In this document: positions 25,581 through 34,516 of the stretch, piece after piece
How positions within the stretch are numbered: the stretch's first letter is position 1
How the letters are laid out: each line of letters opens with the position of its first letter
Source: VAZQ01 sp963702695
Lineage (GTDB): Bacteria > Pseudomonadota > Alphaproteobacteria > Rhizobiales > Xanthobacteraceae
DNA: 64,000 nt
Direction of reading: 5' to 3'
Assembly (NCBI GenBank): GCA_963702695.1
Contig: CAVPDS010000032.1
Location: 124,001-188,000 of the forward strand
Position numbers and translations under genes: made by a program
Notes under the pieces: generated by a model
Database searches by the model: none
The model's input: only the letters and a program-made list of their open reading frames with translations
What the model was told of the DNA's origin: nothing

Positions 25581-27461
25581 ATGTTCGCCTGGCTCGAGCG
25601 GCTCTTGAAGCCGACCGACATCCCGGAGCGCCCGGAGCCTCCGGCCGGTTTCATCGGCTTCGTCTGGCATTACGCCCGCCAGTCGAAAGGGCTTTTTGCG
25701 GCCCTGTTCGCGGCTGGTTTCACGCTGGCGCTGCTCGACTCGACCGTGCCGCTGTTCATGGGGCGCGTGGTGACGCTGATCACTGCGAGCCAGCCGGACG
25801 AGCTGTTCGACAAATTCTGGCCGCTGCTGCTGCTGATGGCGTTCGTTCTGCTGGTGGCGCGCCCCCTCGCCCTCACGACGCAAAATCTGATCGCTAACCA
25901 GGCGATCGCCGCCAACGTCTCGAACCGCATCCGCTGGCAGAACCATTTCCACGTGGTGCGGCAGAGCTGGGCGTTCTTTCAGAACGACTTCGCGGGCCGC
26001 ATCGCCAATCGCGTGATGCAGACCGGACCGGCGATCCGCGAGACCCTGGTCGCGCTGCTCACCAGCGTCTGGTACATCCTGGTCTATGGCACCAGCGCCG
26101 TGCTGCTGCTCGCGTCGGCCGACAAGTGGCTCGCGCTGCCGATCGTGCTGTGGTTCGCCGGCTACATCATCTTCCTGCGCCTCATCGTGCCGCGCATGCG
26201 CGACCGCTCCAAGGACATGTCCGAGGCGCGCTCGATGCTGACCGGGCGCATCGTCGACAGCTACACCAACATCCTGACGGTGAAGCTGTTCGCCCGGGCG
26301 CACGAAGAGGACGACTATGTGCGCGATGCGGTCGACCAGCACAGCGCGCTGTTCTACCGCTCCCTGCGGCTCAACACGCTGTTCGGCCTCTGCCTGTCGC
26401 TGCTCAACGCCACGATGGTGACATCGACCGGCGGGCTGGCGATCTTCCTGTGGTCGCGCGGCAAGGTCGAAGTCGGCACGGTCGCGATGGCGCTGCCGCT
26501 GTCGTGGCAGATCATCAATATCTCGGGCTGGGTCGCGTGGCAGATCACGTCGATCTTCGAGAACATCGGCGTGATCCAGGAAGGGATGATGACGATCGCG
26601 CGTCCGATCCAGCTCACGGATCAGCCGCAGGCGAAGGCGCTCGTGGTGTCACGCGGCGAGCTTGCGTTCGAGGACGTGCGTTTCCACTACGGGCGCGAAA
26701 CATCAGCCGCCGAAGACGGGCATCTGCGCTCCAATGCTGTGCTTGAAGGTTTCTCGCTGCACGTGAAGCCCGGCGAAAAGATAGGCCTGGTCGGCCGCTC
26801 CGGTGCGGGCAAGTCGACCGTTGTCAATCTGCTGTTGCGGTTCTTCGATGTCGAAGGCGGCCGCATCCTGATCGATGGGCAGGATATCGCGTCGGTCACG
26901 CAGGAGAGCCTGCGCGGACAGATCTCGATGGTGACGCAGGACACCTCGCTGCTGCACCGCTCGATTCGCGACAACATCCGCTACGGCCGGCCGCAGTCGA
27001 TCGACGCGGAAGTGATTGCGGCGGCGCGGCTTGCGCATGCGGAGGACTTCATCGCCGACCTTGAGGACTGGAAAGAGCGGCGCGGCTACGACGCCCATGT
27101 CGGCGAGCGCGGGGTGAAACTCTCCGGCGGCCAGCGCCAGCGCATCGCGATCGCGCGCGTGATCCTCAAGGACGCGCCGATCCTGGTGCTCGACGAGGCG
27201 ACGTCGGCGCTCGACAGCGAGGTCGAAGCCGCGATCCAGCAGAGCCTCGGCACGCTGATGGCGGGCAAGACCGTGATCGCGATCGCGCACCGGCTCTCGA
27301 CCATCGCGCGCATGGATCGCCTGGTCGTGCTCGACCGCGGCCGCATCGTGGAGCAGGGCACGCATGAGGCGCTGCTCCGGCAGGACGGCCACTACGCCGC
27401 GCTGTGGCGGCGGCAGTCCGGCGGCTTCATCGACGCGGTGAACGTGCAGGCGGCGGAGTGA
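25581..27461 (+). CDS. ABC transporter with fused permease and ATPase (exporter type)
   Basis: 626-aa half-transporter, probably acting as a dimer in the inner membrane. Residues ~30-340 form a six-helix ABC type-1 membrane domain (FAALFAAGFTLALLDSTVPLF, PLLLLMAFVLLVARPLAL). The ATPase domain has Walker A GLVGRSGAGKST, Q-loop MVTQDTSLLH, signature LSGGQRQRIAIARV, Walker B PILVLDEATSALD and H-loop AIAHRLST. The closest general type is MdlB/MsbA-like multidrug or lipid exporters. Start ATG 25581 (MFAWLERLLKP); the longer frame begins at TTG. A strong hairpin follows the stop codon. Substrate unknown. Confidence 0.92.
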   Translation: MFAWLERLLKPTDIPERPEPPAGFIGFVWHYARQSKGLFAALFAAGFTLALLDSTVPLFMGRVVTLITASQPDELFDKFWPLLLLMAFVLLVARPLALTTQNLIANQAIAANVSNRIRWQNHFHVVRQSWAFFQNDFAGRIANRVMQTGPAIRETLVALLTSVWYILVYGTSAVLLLASADKWLALPIVLWFAGYIIFLRLIVPRMRDRSKDMSEARSMLTGRIVDSYTNILTVKLFARAHEEDDYVRDAVDQHSALFYRSLRLNTLFGLCLSLLNATMVTSTGGLAIFLWSRGKVEVGTVAMALPLSWQIINISGWVAWQITSIFENIGVIQEGMMTIARPIQLTDQPQAKALVVSRGELAFEDVRFHYGRETSAAEDGHLRSNAVLEGFSLHVKPGEKIGLVGRSGAGKSTVVNLLLRFFDVEGGRILIDGQDIASVTQESLRGQISMVTQDTSLLHRSIRDNIRYGRPQSIDAEVIAAARLAHAEDFIADLEDWKERRGYDAHVGERGVKLSGGQRQRIAIARVILKDAPILVLDEATSALDSEVEAAIQQSLGTLMAGKTVIAIAHRLSTIARMDRLVVLDRGRIVEQGTHEALLRQDGHYAALWRRQSGGFIDAVNVQAAE

Positions 27462-27472
27462 TGGCGCCTCTT

Positions 27473-27501
27473 CCCCCTCCCCCGCTTGCGGGGGGAGGGG
27501 G
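27473..27501. terminator. Strong GC hairpin between convergent genes
   Basis: CCCCCTCCCCCGC, loop TT, then GCGGGGGGAGGGGG forms a near-perfect stem (one extra G on the right). It lies 12 bp after the ABC exporter stop and faces the convergent Bug gene, so it may stop transcription from both sides. No T-run follows, and it also resembles the REP palindromes of this genome group. Confidence 0.5.
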
Positions 27502-27566
27502 AGCTTGTCACACGGCATGTGAGCACGAAACGGAATCCGACCGGAAGCGAAGGTGCGTTCCGAGCG

Positions 27567-28595
27567 CTACTTAATCAGCTCCGCGATCTTATCCACGATC
27601 GGCTTCGGCGTGGCGTAGATCTTGTTGATCAGCGCGGCGAGATGCGCGCCGTCCTCGGGCTCGACATCGAGCTTGTTCTTCTTCGCATCGGCGATGAAAT
27701 CCGGGTCCTTCATCGTCGCCATGAAGGCGTCCTGCACCATCTTCACGCGGTCCGGTGGCATGCCGGGCGGCGCGATGAAGGGGCGGCCGATGCCCTGGCC
27801 GGCATAGAGGAACTCGATCGCGGTCTTGTCCGCGGCCGTCTTCGCGAGATCAACGACGAACGGCACATCTTTGAGCTCGGGATTGGGCTGGGCGCCGCCC
27901 TGGAACAGGATCACGACCTTCTTGCCGGTGATCCAATCGGGCCGCTTGCCGGAGACGCTGTCTAGGCTCTCGCAGATCCCGTCCACTTCGCCGCGCTCCA
28001 TCGCCAGGAACACATCGGACGACGACGGGAAGCCGGCGATGATCTTGAACTTCATCCCGAGCATCGCGTTGAGCGCCTTCGGGTAGGAATGCGTGCCGGT
28101 GCCAACCCCGGTGTCGCCGACCACCAATTCCTGCTCATAAAGATCCTTGAGCGTCTTCACTTTCACTTTCGGCGTGTTGGAAGCGATGCAGACATTGGTC
28201 TCGGTCGTGGGCGTGCCGAGCCAGGTAAGCTTGGTCGGGTCGAAGCGCGCGCCGCCCGCGCCGGTGATCGGGCCAAGCGCCGCGTCGCGGGCGATGATCG
28301 CCATCGCGGTGCCGTCCTTAGGCGCGGTGTTGTAAATGTTGTTGGCGGCGAGATAGCTGCCGGCGCCCGGCATATTCTGCGGCACCACGGTCGGGTTGCC
28401 CGGCAAATGCTTGCCGATATGGCGCGCGACCACGCGGCCCCACAGATCGTAGCCGCCGCCAGGCCCAAAACCGATGATCATCTGCACCGTCTTGCCGGCA
28501 AGGCTCGGCGTCTGCGCCGACACGGAGGCCGCGCTCGGCAGCATGAGCGCTGCCGAGAGGGCCGCCGGCCACAGGAGCCGCTTGGTAGGGGTCAT
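27567..28595 (-). CDS. Bug-family solute receptor (tripartite tricarboxylate transporter type)
   Basis: About 342 aa. Signal peptide from the second of two ATGs (28595; GGAG 7 nt before): MTPTKRLLWPAALSAALML, cut near VSA. The mature part is a TctC/Bug Venus-flytrap: VQMIIGFGPGGGYDLWGRVVA near the start, PNMPGAGSY-type VPQNMPGAGSYLAANNIYN, MERGEVDGICESLDS, and FIAPPGMPPDRVKMVQDAF near the end. Such receptors bind carboxylates and pair with TctAB permeases, none of which is in the window. It belongs to the variant with the GYD(L/T)W/YxR opening also seen at 52714. Confidence 0.88.
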   Translation of the reverse strand: MTPTKRLLWPAALSAALMLPSAASVSAQTPSLAGKTVQMIIGFGPGGGYDLWGRVVARHIGKHLPGNPTVVPQNMPGAGSYLAANNIYNTAPKDGTAMAIIARDAALGPITGAGGARFDPTKLTWLGTPTTETNVCIASNTPKVKVKTLKDLYEQELVVGDTGVGTGTHSYPKALNAMLGMKFKIIAGFPSSSDVFLAMERGEVDGICESLDSVSGKRPDWITGKKVVILFQGGAQPNPELKDVPFVVDLAKTAADKTAIEFLYAGQGIGRPFIAPPGMPPDRVKMVQDAFMATMKDPDFIADAKKNKLDVEPEDGAHLAALINKIYATPKPIVDKIAELIK

Positions 28596-28986
28596 CATCG
28601 ATCTCCTCGAGAACTTGCTCGCTCGCTGCGCGTGCGGAGTTATTCTAGGGAGAATGCGCCCGCACAAACAGACGGCGCGGCGCTTCGCCACGCCCATCAA
28701 GGGATGCCACGACAAACTATTCGAAGGCAATCGCCGCGGCGGCGCGGGCGATCGCTGCTGGAACGGCGCTTAAAGCCCGAAGGTCGCCCGATGTCTTCTC
28801 GATCACTATCCGCCCGAAAGCGGACTCGCCATGCTCACCGTGAGTTTTGTCGGTCCTGACCCGTTGCGGACGATGAGCACGTGGTCTCCGCCTTTTTCCA
28901 CGATGGCTGTACTAAGCTGAAGGCCTTCTGAGAGCCATCGGATCGAGCCGCCTGAGGACGGCCCGATCCGGGATGAGGCGCAAACC

Positions 28987-29871
28987 TCAATTCCTAAAAC
29001 TCGCCGTTTTGTCGAGCGCGGCACGCAAGCCTTTGGCAAGTTTCACGGCATCATCGTTGGCCCAGAAGTGCATGAAGAAGAGACGCGGCTGTTCGCCGAT
29101 CATGTGGCTATGCAAGGCGGTGACTTCGATACCGTTGCTACGCAGCGCCTTCAATACGGGGTTGACCTCTTCACCGATCATGACGAAATCGCCGGTGATC
29201 GCCGCCTTGCCGCCGCCGGTTGGTTGAAAGTTGATCCCGGTGGCGAGTCCCAACGGGCCGGGCGGGGTCATTGGCATGCCGTCCTCGCTGACAGGATCGC
29301 GCCGCGGTACGCCGAAACCGTAGACGCCGCCATTGGCCGTACCCTTGACGCCGATGATCTGGTCCAACTGGGCGGTATCGAGATCGATGGCAGGGGGCGT
29401 GCCGGCCGCGGGAGCGGTGAGCGGTGTCTTGCTCTCGGCCAGCGCCATGCGGATGGCCGCTGCCAGCTTCACCGCGTCGCCGTGCCCGCCGACGTGCATG
29501 TAGAACGTGGCCGGGCTGCTGCGCAGCAGATGGTTGTGCACGGCGGTGATATCGAGACCGTTCTCGATGAGCTTGGCCATCACCGGATTGACCTCGGTCT
29601 CCAGCAGGACGAGGTCGCCCATCACCATCGCGCCGTCATGCATCGGCTTGAAGGCGACCCAGCCGCCGAGCGCGAGAGCGGGACGGATGCTGACGCCATC
29701 CAGCGTGACCCGCAAGTCGCTGCGCGGAAAACCGTAGCGATGCACATCGCCGCCTACGGCGGCGCTGCGGCCAAGCGTTTCGTCGACCTTCTGCCAGTCG
29801 ATCGTCTGGGCGTGTCCGGCGGTCGCACTCGTCACGATCGCACAGGCGGCAAGCCAGGGTATAAGTCGCAT
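28987..29871 (-). CDS. DUF1259 (LppY/LpqO-type) exported protein with duplicated domain
   Basis: 294 aa with signal peptide MRLIPWLAACAIVTSATAGH. Two copies of the DUF1259 unit are visible. The first has ITAVHNHLLRSSPATFYMHV at about 108-127 and GHGDAVKLAAAIR; the second has VTALHSHMIGEQPRLFFMHF at about 250-269 and ANDDAVKLAKGLR. The paired His residues (H112/H114, H254/H256) could bind a ligand or metal. GGAGG precedes ATG 29871. The molecular function of the family is unknown. Confidence 0.85.
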   Translation of the reverse strand: MRLIPWLAACAIVTSATAGHAQTIDWQKVDETLGRSAAVGGDVHRYGFPRSDLRVTLDGVSIRPALALGGWVAFKPMHDGAMVMGDLVLLETEVNPVMAKLIENGLDITAVHNHLLRSSPATFYMHVGGHGDAVKLAAAIRMALAESKTPLTAPAAGTPPAIDLDTAQLDQIIGVKGTANGGVYGFGVPRRDPVSEDGMPMTPPGPLGLATGINFQPTGGGKAAITGDFVMIGEEVNPVLKALRSNGIEVTALHSHMIGEQPRLFFMHFWANDDAVKLAKGLRAALDKTASFRN

Positions 29872-30007
29872 ATCGTCCTCCTTGTCAGGCCGTATTGGCC
29901 AGTTGGGTTTGCCCCCAAACTGATGATCATCGAACCGCTGCCGCAAGGCGGTACGGAAGTGTTGCTGTTCTACGTGAACGATCGATGCCCCTCAGTGCAC
30001 TGCGGGC

Positions 30008-30787
30008 TCATCGGCCGGCCAGCCGGGTCAAGCGCAACGGAAAGCCAATGGTCACCCCGGCGCGAATCTCCTCGATGGCGTGGCCATTGGTGAGCGCGTG
30101 GCGAACGCCAATGTCGAAGGAAAGATCCTCGCGCGCCTGCCAGATCAGTCCGACCAAGCCTGACAGAGTCCGCGCCTGACCGAACTCCTCCTCATAGAAG
30201 AACTCGGCGACGGGACGCACGGTCCATTTCGACGGACCCTCGAAGATTGCCCCGACAAAGGCGTCGGCATGCTGGTCGCGCGTCAGCGACAACGCCGCAT
30301 TGAAATGAACAGCTCCCCAATCCGATCTCTGCGATGCGACGCCGGCTAGGCTTGCACCCACGCCTTTGTCCGCATGGATGCCGGGAAGCAGGAGGCCGAA
30401 TTCGGTGGCGAGGCTCAAGCCCGGCTTGTCCTGAAGGCTGCCTTCCCGCAGCACATGTTTGAGGAACATACCCGCATCCGCGAGCTGCGCGGGACCTGAT
30501 GGGGTCAGCGGGAACAGCCCCCTGCCTTCAAAGACCGCCTCCCAGCGCTTGGCAAACCCGATATTGATGACGGTGGCCGGAGCGACGAGGCTCTTGTCGC
30601 CGCCCTCCTGCAGCGCTCCCGCCGGTTGAAACTCGATCTCGACTTTGTCGACCTCGGCCACATCGGCATCGGTACCGTCGAACGGACGATACGCCAGTGC
30701 CGCCTGCGGGCCTGCCATGACGGTGATCGCGATCACGAGCGCAAGCAGTGGGATCAAGCTGTTGGTGCTGGGCGGGAGCTTGAACAT
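30008..30787 (-). CDS. Predicted outer-membrane barrel or periplasmic protein
   Basis: 259 aa. Long signal peptide (residues 1-32, SLIPLLALVIAITVMAGPQA). The mature part is made of alternating-hydrophobicity strands such as VEIEFQPAG, VINIGFAKRWEAVFEGRG, GLSLATEFGLLLPG, VHFNAALSLTR, KWTVRPVAEFFYEEEFG, LSGLVGLIWQA and LSFDIGVRHAL, as in small outer-membrane barrels related to phenol-pathway MetA-type proteins. It starts 25 bp after the propeller gene stop on the same strand, so it is likely co-transcribed. No exact family recognised. Confidence 0.65.
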   Translation of the reverse strand: MFKLPPSTNSLIPLLALVIAITVMAGPQAALAYRPFDGTDADVAEVDKVEIEFQPAGALQEGGDKSLVAPATVINIGFAKRWEAVFEGRGLFPLTPSGPAQLADAGMFLKHVLREGSLQDKPGLSLATEFGLLLPGIHADKGVGASLAGVASQRSDWGAVHFNAALSLTRDQHADAFVGAIFEGPSKWTVRPVAEFFYEEEFGQARTLSGLVGLIWQAREDLSFDIGVRHALTNGHAIEEIRAGVTIGFPLRLTRLAGR

Positions 30788-30812
30788 GGCGCGCTACTCG
30801 AAATAGGTCCCC

Positions 30813-31925
30813 TCAAGGAGCGGGACGGAACAGCCAAAGCGAGGCCGGCTCCGACGATGTGGCGCGCGCCGCAAGCACCAACTTATCCAATTCTGCGATG
30901 AACAACGCTGTACGCGCACCCGCAACGGTCGGGATGCGAGCGATGCGGCGATAATCGCTCCCCCCGGCGTCGAACACATCGAGCGCCCCCGAACCGCAAG
31001 CGACGTAGACCCGGTGACGCTTGGAGTTGGCGAACACGTCGTCGGCATCTCCGCAAGTTTCCAGCAGGCTGACGGTCCTGCCATCCGCCATGCTGAAAAT
31101 TCCGAGCCGCGCCGGACTGCGAAACACGGTCAGGACCCGCTGCGCCGTCTCGTCGAGCGCCATCGGAAAGTTTCCTCCAGCCGGCATCGACCAGCTTGCG
31201 GTTTGCTTGCGGCTCGCGCGGTCGATCACCGCAATCTCCCGGGCACCGGGCACATTGACGAAGATTTTGCCGTCGGCGGAGAGTTGAAAACTCTCGGGAT
31301 GAGCTTTGAGCCGGATGGTGCCGACCTTCTGCCCCTTCATCACATCGATGATCGCGAGTGCGCCATTGCCGTAACCCACGACAAGCTGCTCGCCGGCGGA
31401 GTCGACGCGAATATTGTCTGCATCGCTTCCCAAGACGATGCGCCCCCTTTCAGCATCGCCCTCGCCGTTGAACAGGCGGACTGAACCGTCGCCGCCGTTC
31501 GCGGCGTAAAGTGTCTCCACAGCCGGCACATAGGCGACGCCTTGCGGCGCTTTGAGGCCAGACCACCGGTGCGCAACCTGTCCCGCTTTCAGATCGACAG
31601 CTGAGACACTGTTGTTGCCCAGCTCGGCCACAAACACTCGCTGGCGTGACAGATCGGCCGCCATATGGTCGATGCGGCCGCGCACGTCCCCCAACTGAAT
31701 TTTGCTCTCCAGTTGCAGGGGCATGAGGCCAGGGGTTTGCGCAAACGATGGCTGCGTCGATGTCGACGCCGCACCAGCAACAAGCGCCCAGGCCGCGAGA
31801 AAGCGGCCCCATGGCTTCGGAGACGTTCCGTCCGGGCGCGATGCCGCTATGGCGGGATCAGCGCCAGGGTCCCGGCCAAGGGGAGCGACCTTGTTGGAAA
31901 AAAGGGAGCGGAGCCAACCTTCCAT
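30813..31925 (-). CDS. Exported beta-propeller protein (YncE/YVTN type)
   Basis: 370 aa. An N-terminal charged stretch is followed by a membrane or signal segment (GRFLAAWALVAGAASTSTQ) and cleavage near SFAQ. The rest consists of about seven repeated ~40-residue blades with NSVSAVDLKAGQV, ETLYAANGGDGSVRLFN, GALAIIDVMKGQKVGTIRL, REIAVIDRASRKQ, and HRVYVACGSGALDVFDA. YncE-like propellers act in the periplasm as binding proteins or in copper and quinoprotein systems. Start ATG 31925 has GAGGTGG at 6 nt within a leader shared with the ATP-grasp gene upstream. Confidence 0.85.
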   Translation of the reverse strand: MEGWLRSLFSNKVAPLGRDPGADPAIAASRPDGTSPKPWGRFLAAWALVAGAASTSTQPSFAQTPGLMPLQLESKIQLGDVRGRIDHMAADLSRQRVFVAELGNNSVSAVDLKAGQVAHRWSGLKAPQGVAYVPAVETLYAANGGDGSVRLFNGEGDAERGRIVLGSDADNIRVDSAGEQLVVGYGNGALAIIDVMKGQKVGTIRLKAHPESFQLSADGKIFVNVPGAREIAVIDRASRKQTASWSMPAGGNFPMALDETAQRVLTVFRSPARLGIFSMADGRTVSLLETCGDADDVFANSKRHRVYVACGSGALDVFDAGGSDYRRIARIPTVAGARTALFIAELDKLVLAARATSSEPASLWLFRPAP

Positions 31926-32008
31926 GCGCAACCACCTCGAGGATTCGAGCGTTGCGCAGGGCTTGGACGGCGAGCCGTCTGAAGGGGAGCCTGCGTGTCC
32001 CCAGTGGT
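31926..32008 (-). promoter_or_regulatory. Conserved 5' leader, copy B (before the beta-propeller gene)
   Basis: On the minus strand this ~83-nt sequence matches the leader at 33212-33290 in most positions, ending at the start codon in both (TTGCGCATG). A hairpin GGGGA...TCCCC (32002-31998 with 31988-31984) and a second stem GACGGC-TC-GCCGTC are visible. The segment 31994-31986 could also pair with the Shine-Dalgarno region (7 of 9 positions). Confidence 0.5.
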
Positions 32009-32098
32009 GAGACTCTAAGGCTCAGCATCGCGAGCCGCAAGAGGGGGTATCCGACGAAACCCTTCCCCCCGTCCTTGAGTGGAACCCATTGCTCGTCA

Positions 32099-33211
32099 TT
32101 ACTCGTCATTACTCGCAGTGCCTGCTTCGGCGAGCTGGCCATACCGGGCCGAGCGCAGCCGCTCCGCGGTCAGCCGGGCGATCGCGGCTGGTGCCTGGTC
32201 CGGGACCGCGAAGCACGAGCTGACATTGATTTCGCACAGGACGTAGGTGTCCTCGCCGGCGGCGGTGCGCTCTCCATACAGAAAATCGGCGTCCCATATG
32301 ACCGGCAATGAACCGGGGTCGACGTCGAGGACCTTCATCATTTGCGGGGTCCATTCGTCTTCCATCTTCGCCCTGAGCCTTTGGAACGGCGCCGCATCGG
32401 CGTCGTGCATGATGCGGGGGCCCGGCAGTGCGGCCGGGGATTCCGGCCCTTCCGGCGGTGGCGGGATCAGTGCCTTGATGAGTTGATGTCCAAAGCCGAC
32501 GACCTTGCCGGCACCCATGTAGCAACGGATCATCCCGTCCGGCAGGCGCGATTGAAAGGGCTGGTCGACAACACAGCCGCTCGACGCGAAGTAGGGCGCG
32601 CAGCGCTCCAACAGTTGCTGGAGTGATATCAATTCGGGGATGCTTCCACGCTGCGCGTGCAACACGCGCACGAGACTTGACTCGGTAAGGCAGTCGCCGA
32701 TGAGTTCGACTTTCCAGACGCCCTGGCCGCCGTTGCCGCGGTTCTGCTTCAGCACGCGGCTGCCCGACGATTGCAGCCGGGCCGGGAAGCGCGAGCACAA
32801 TTCCCCGGCGGTGCGGTAAAGATGCGTGTCGCTGCCCCATCCCAGATGCTTTGTTCGGTACAGGACTTCCTTGACGCCCATCTTCAAGATTACGTCGGGA
32901 TGCGCACTGACCCATGGTCCGCGGGAGGCCACGTCGCGCAGCAACGGATCGAGCTCGCGCCGGGTCTTGCCTTGATGGATCGGATCGACCCACACCAGGA
33001 CCCCGTCCGCGGACATCAGTTGTTCGCGCACCTCGTCCGCCCATTCCTCAGCATAGACCGCGGGCTCGGCCGCGATACCCAGTGACTGCAACTCCTCGAA
33101 GATGCGCTGGAAGCGATTGTTTCGTGCCGTCGCGAGCCGCCGGGCTTCGGCATCACCGCGCCACAGGATCGCGACTTTCGGGCGTTCGGTTCCGGGATTT
33201 GTTAGGTCCAT
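32099..33211 (-). CDS. ATP-grasp-like protein of the Cj0069 type
   Basis: 370 aa, cytosolic. The N-terminal domain begins KVAILWRGDAEARR. A central VLKQNRGNGGQGVWKVEL is the ATP-grasp glycine-rich loop with its Lys. DADFLYGE...YVLCEINVSSCFAVPD resembles the metal-binding D/E-x-N end of ATP-grasp folds. CVVDQPFQSRLPDGMIRCYM fits the hinge strand. Such enzymes join a carboxylate to an amine or thiol; the substrate is unknown. Start ATG 33211 has GAGGAG at 8 nt in a leader shared with the gene at 31925. The longer frame starts at 33280 inside that leader. Confidence 0.7.
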   Translation of the reverse strand: MDLTNPGTERPKVAILWRGDAEARRLATARNNRFQRIFEELQSLGIAAEPAVYAEEWADEVREQLMSADGVLVWVDPIHQGKTRRELDPLLRDVASRGPWVSAHPDVILKMGVKEVLYRTKHLGWGSDTHLYRTAGELCSRFPARLQSSGSRVLKQNRGNGGQGVWKVELIGDCLTESSLVRVLHAQRGSIPELISLQQLLERCAPYFASSGCVVDQPFQSRLPDGMIRCYMGAGKVVGFGHQLIKALIPPPPEGPESPAALPGPRIMHDADAAPFQRLRAKMEDEWTPQMMKVLDVDPGSLPVIWDADFLYGERTAAGEDTYVLCEINVSSCFAVPDQAPAAIARLTAERLRSARYGQLAEAGTASNDE

Positions 33212-33290
33212 GCGCAAACTCCTCGATGAATTGAGTGTCACGCAGCGCTTGGACTCCAACGTCTGACGGGGAGTTTGCATATCCCCGGTG
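33212..33290 (-). promoter_or_regulatory. Conserved 5' leader, copy A (before the ATP-grasp gene)
   Basis: Minus-strand leader nearly identical to 31926-32008. GCAAACTCC at 33278-33270 (minus sense) is exactly complementary to the Shine-Dalgarno segment GGAGTTTGC at 33222-33214. The same segment also forms a GGGGA/TCCCC hairpin at 33286-33268. These two pairings exclude each other, which is the layout of a translational switch. Confidence 0.5.
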
Positions 33291-33751
33291 AAAGCCTCTT
33301 ACTCTGCGCAGAATCCGAATTCAAGCCCGTCGGTTATGGGCGGTGTATCTCAGGCTTGAGACCGACCATCGATTTAAAAGCAACTTGGCGTCGAACGCAG
33401 CCGGTAACGTCGAGTCCAGCTCCCCGGTCGTGATCCTATTGGAGATGTGAGAATTATCATGATGGTCGGCAATTGGCCCCGGCAGTTGGGGGACTGGGAG
33501 ACTTATCGAGAGGTTGCCCGCCTCGGCAAAAAGACGCGGCTGCCGGAGCCGCGGCGGAAGGTGCTCGGGACCACCTGCTGGTCGCCGGGGTCGCACCGGT
33601 ATCGGAATTCCTGGATGACTTCACCCAAGTCGGCGACGGGGGCGCGAAATGATGATCGTGCTCGTGCTGCCCCGGTGTTTCCCCGCCATTGCTCCGCATT
33701 CGAAAGATGTAAAATCTCTCAAAAATAACCAAGTAATATCATAAAGTTAGA
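33291..33751. other. Intergenic region without supported genes
   Basis: 461 bp between the ATP-grasp leader and tRNA-Ala. Short open frames exist on both strands (for example 33447-33728 plus), but none has family resemblance or a convincing ribosome site. An AT-rich stretch at 33711-33751 lies just downstream of the tRNA and may include its termination region. Confidence 0.4.
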
Positions 33752-33827
<76 letters not shown>

Positions 33828-33958
33828 GGCGGTGCGCGGTGTCGGGAATGTCCGCGACCGAATTCAACAATCTATCGATCCAGCCGCATCCTGACCAGCA
33901 GGCGCCGGCAGCATGCTTCGACCGATGTCGGCCCTGAAATCACAAAACCGGTGTGATC

Positions 33959-34375
33959 TCAAGCCTCCTCCTCGTTCTCGACGTCGCCGATGATGTCGGT
34001 GACGTCCTCGTCGCCCTCCTCCTGTTCTTCGATGAAGGTCGCATCGTCGAGCGCCTGGTCGATCTCGATGTCCTCCTCTTCGGCACCCTCGATCGCTTCG
34101 CCGTCAACCGGTTTCTTTCCCGACGCCTCCGCATCCGCCTCTTCGAGTGAAACGAACTCGGCCTCGGCGGTCTCCGGCGTCACCGCCTCTTCGCGGGCGG
34201 CCGGCGCCGGCGCGCGGGCGGCGGCCGCATCCGGACGTCCACGCGGTGGCGTGAGCGCGGCGACTTCAAAGACGGTTTGGCACTTCGGGCAAACGATCGG
34301 ATCCTTGCTGAGGTCATAGAATTTCGCGCCGCAATGGCTACAGAGGCGCTTAGTGCCGAGCTCGGGTTTCGCCAC
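33959..34375 (-). CDS. TIGR02300 family zinc-ribbon protein
   Basis: 138 aa. The N terminus carries a zinc ribbon, KRLCSHCGAKFYDLSKDPIVCPKCQ, with Cys12, Cys15, Cys29 and Cys32, and the FYDLN core for which the family is named. The rest is low complexity, very acidic (EEEDIEIDQALDDATF, EEQEEGDEDVTDI). Found widely in alphaproteobacteria next to aroA, as here (divergent). Function unknown; a nucleic-acid-linked role is a guess from the ribbon. Confidence 0.9.
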   Translation of the reverse strand: MAKPELGTKRLCSHCGAKFYDLSKDPIVCPKCQTVFEVAALTPPRGRPDAAAARAPAPAAREEAVTPETAEAEFVSLEEADAEASGKKPVDGEAIEGAEEEDIEIDQALDDATFIEEQEEGDEDVTDIIGDVENEEEA

Positions 34376-34516
34376 GTTGCAGGTTCCTTGAGCGGGTCGG
34401 GAGGGGGTTCACTTGGCTAGTTGCGCCGCCGCTGTCAATAGCGGTGGCTCTCCCGTAGGCCGCGGATGACGGGCCGCGGGCCGCATGATAGGAGGGCGCG
34501 CAACAAAGAGGTCCGC

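Noticed and set aside
32075..32120. EcfG-type stress promoter (GGAAC ... CGTT) and short CTCGTCATTA direct repeats
   Set aside because: Spacing to a CGTT box does not fit, the orientation faces no gene, and the repeat is only two and a half copies at a gene end.
33447..33728. 93-codon plus-strand open frame before the tRNA
   Set aside because: No recognisable family, no clear ribosome site and composition like non-coding DNA; the minus-strand frame over it is no better.
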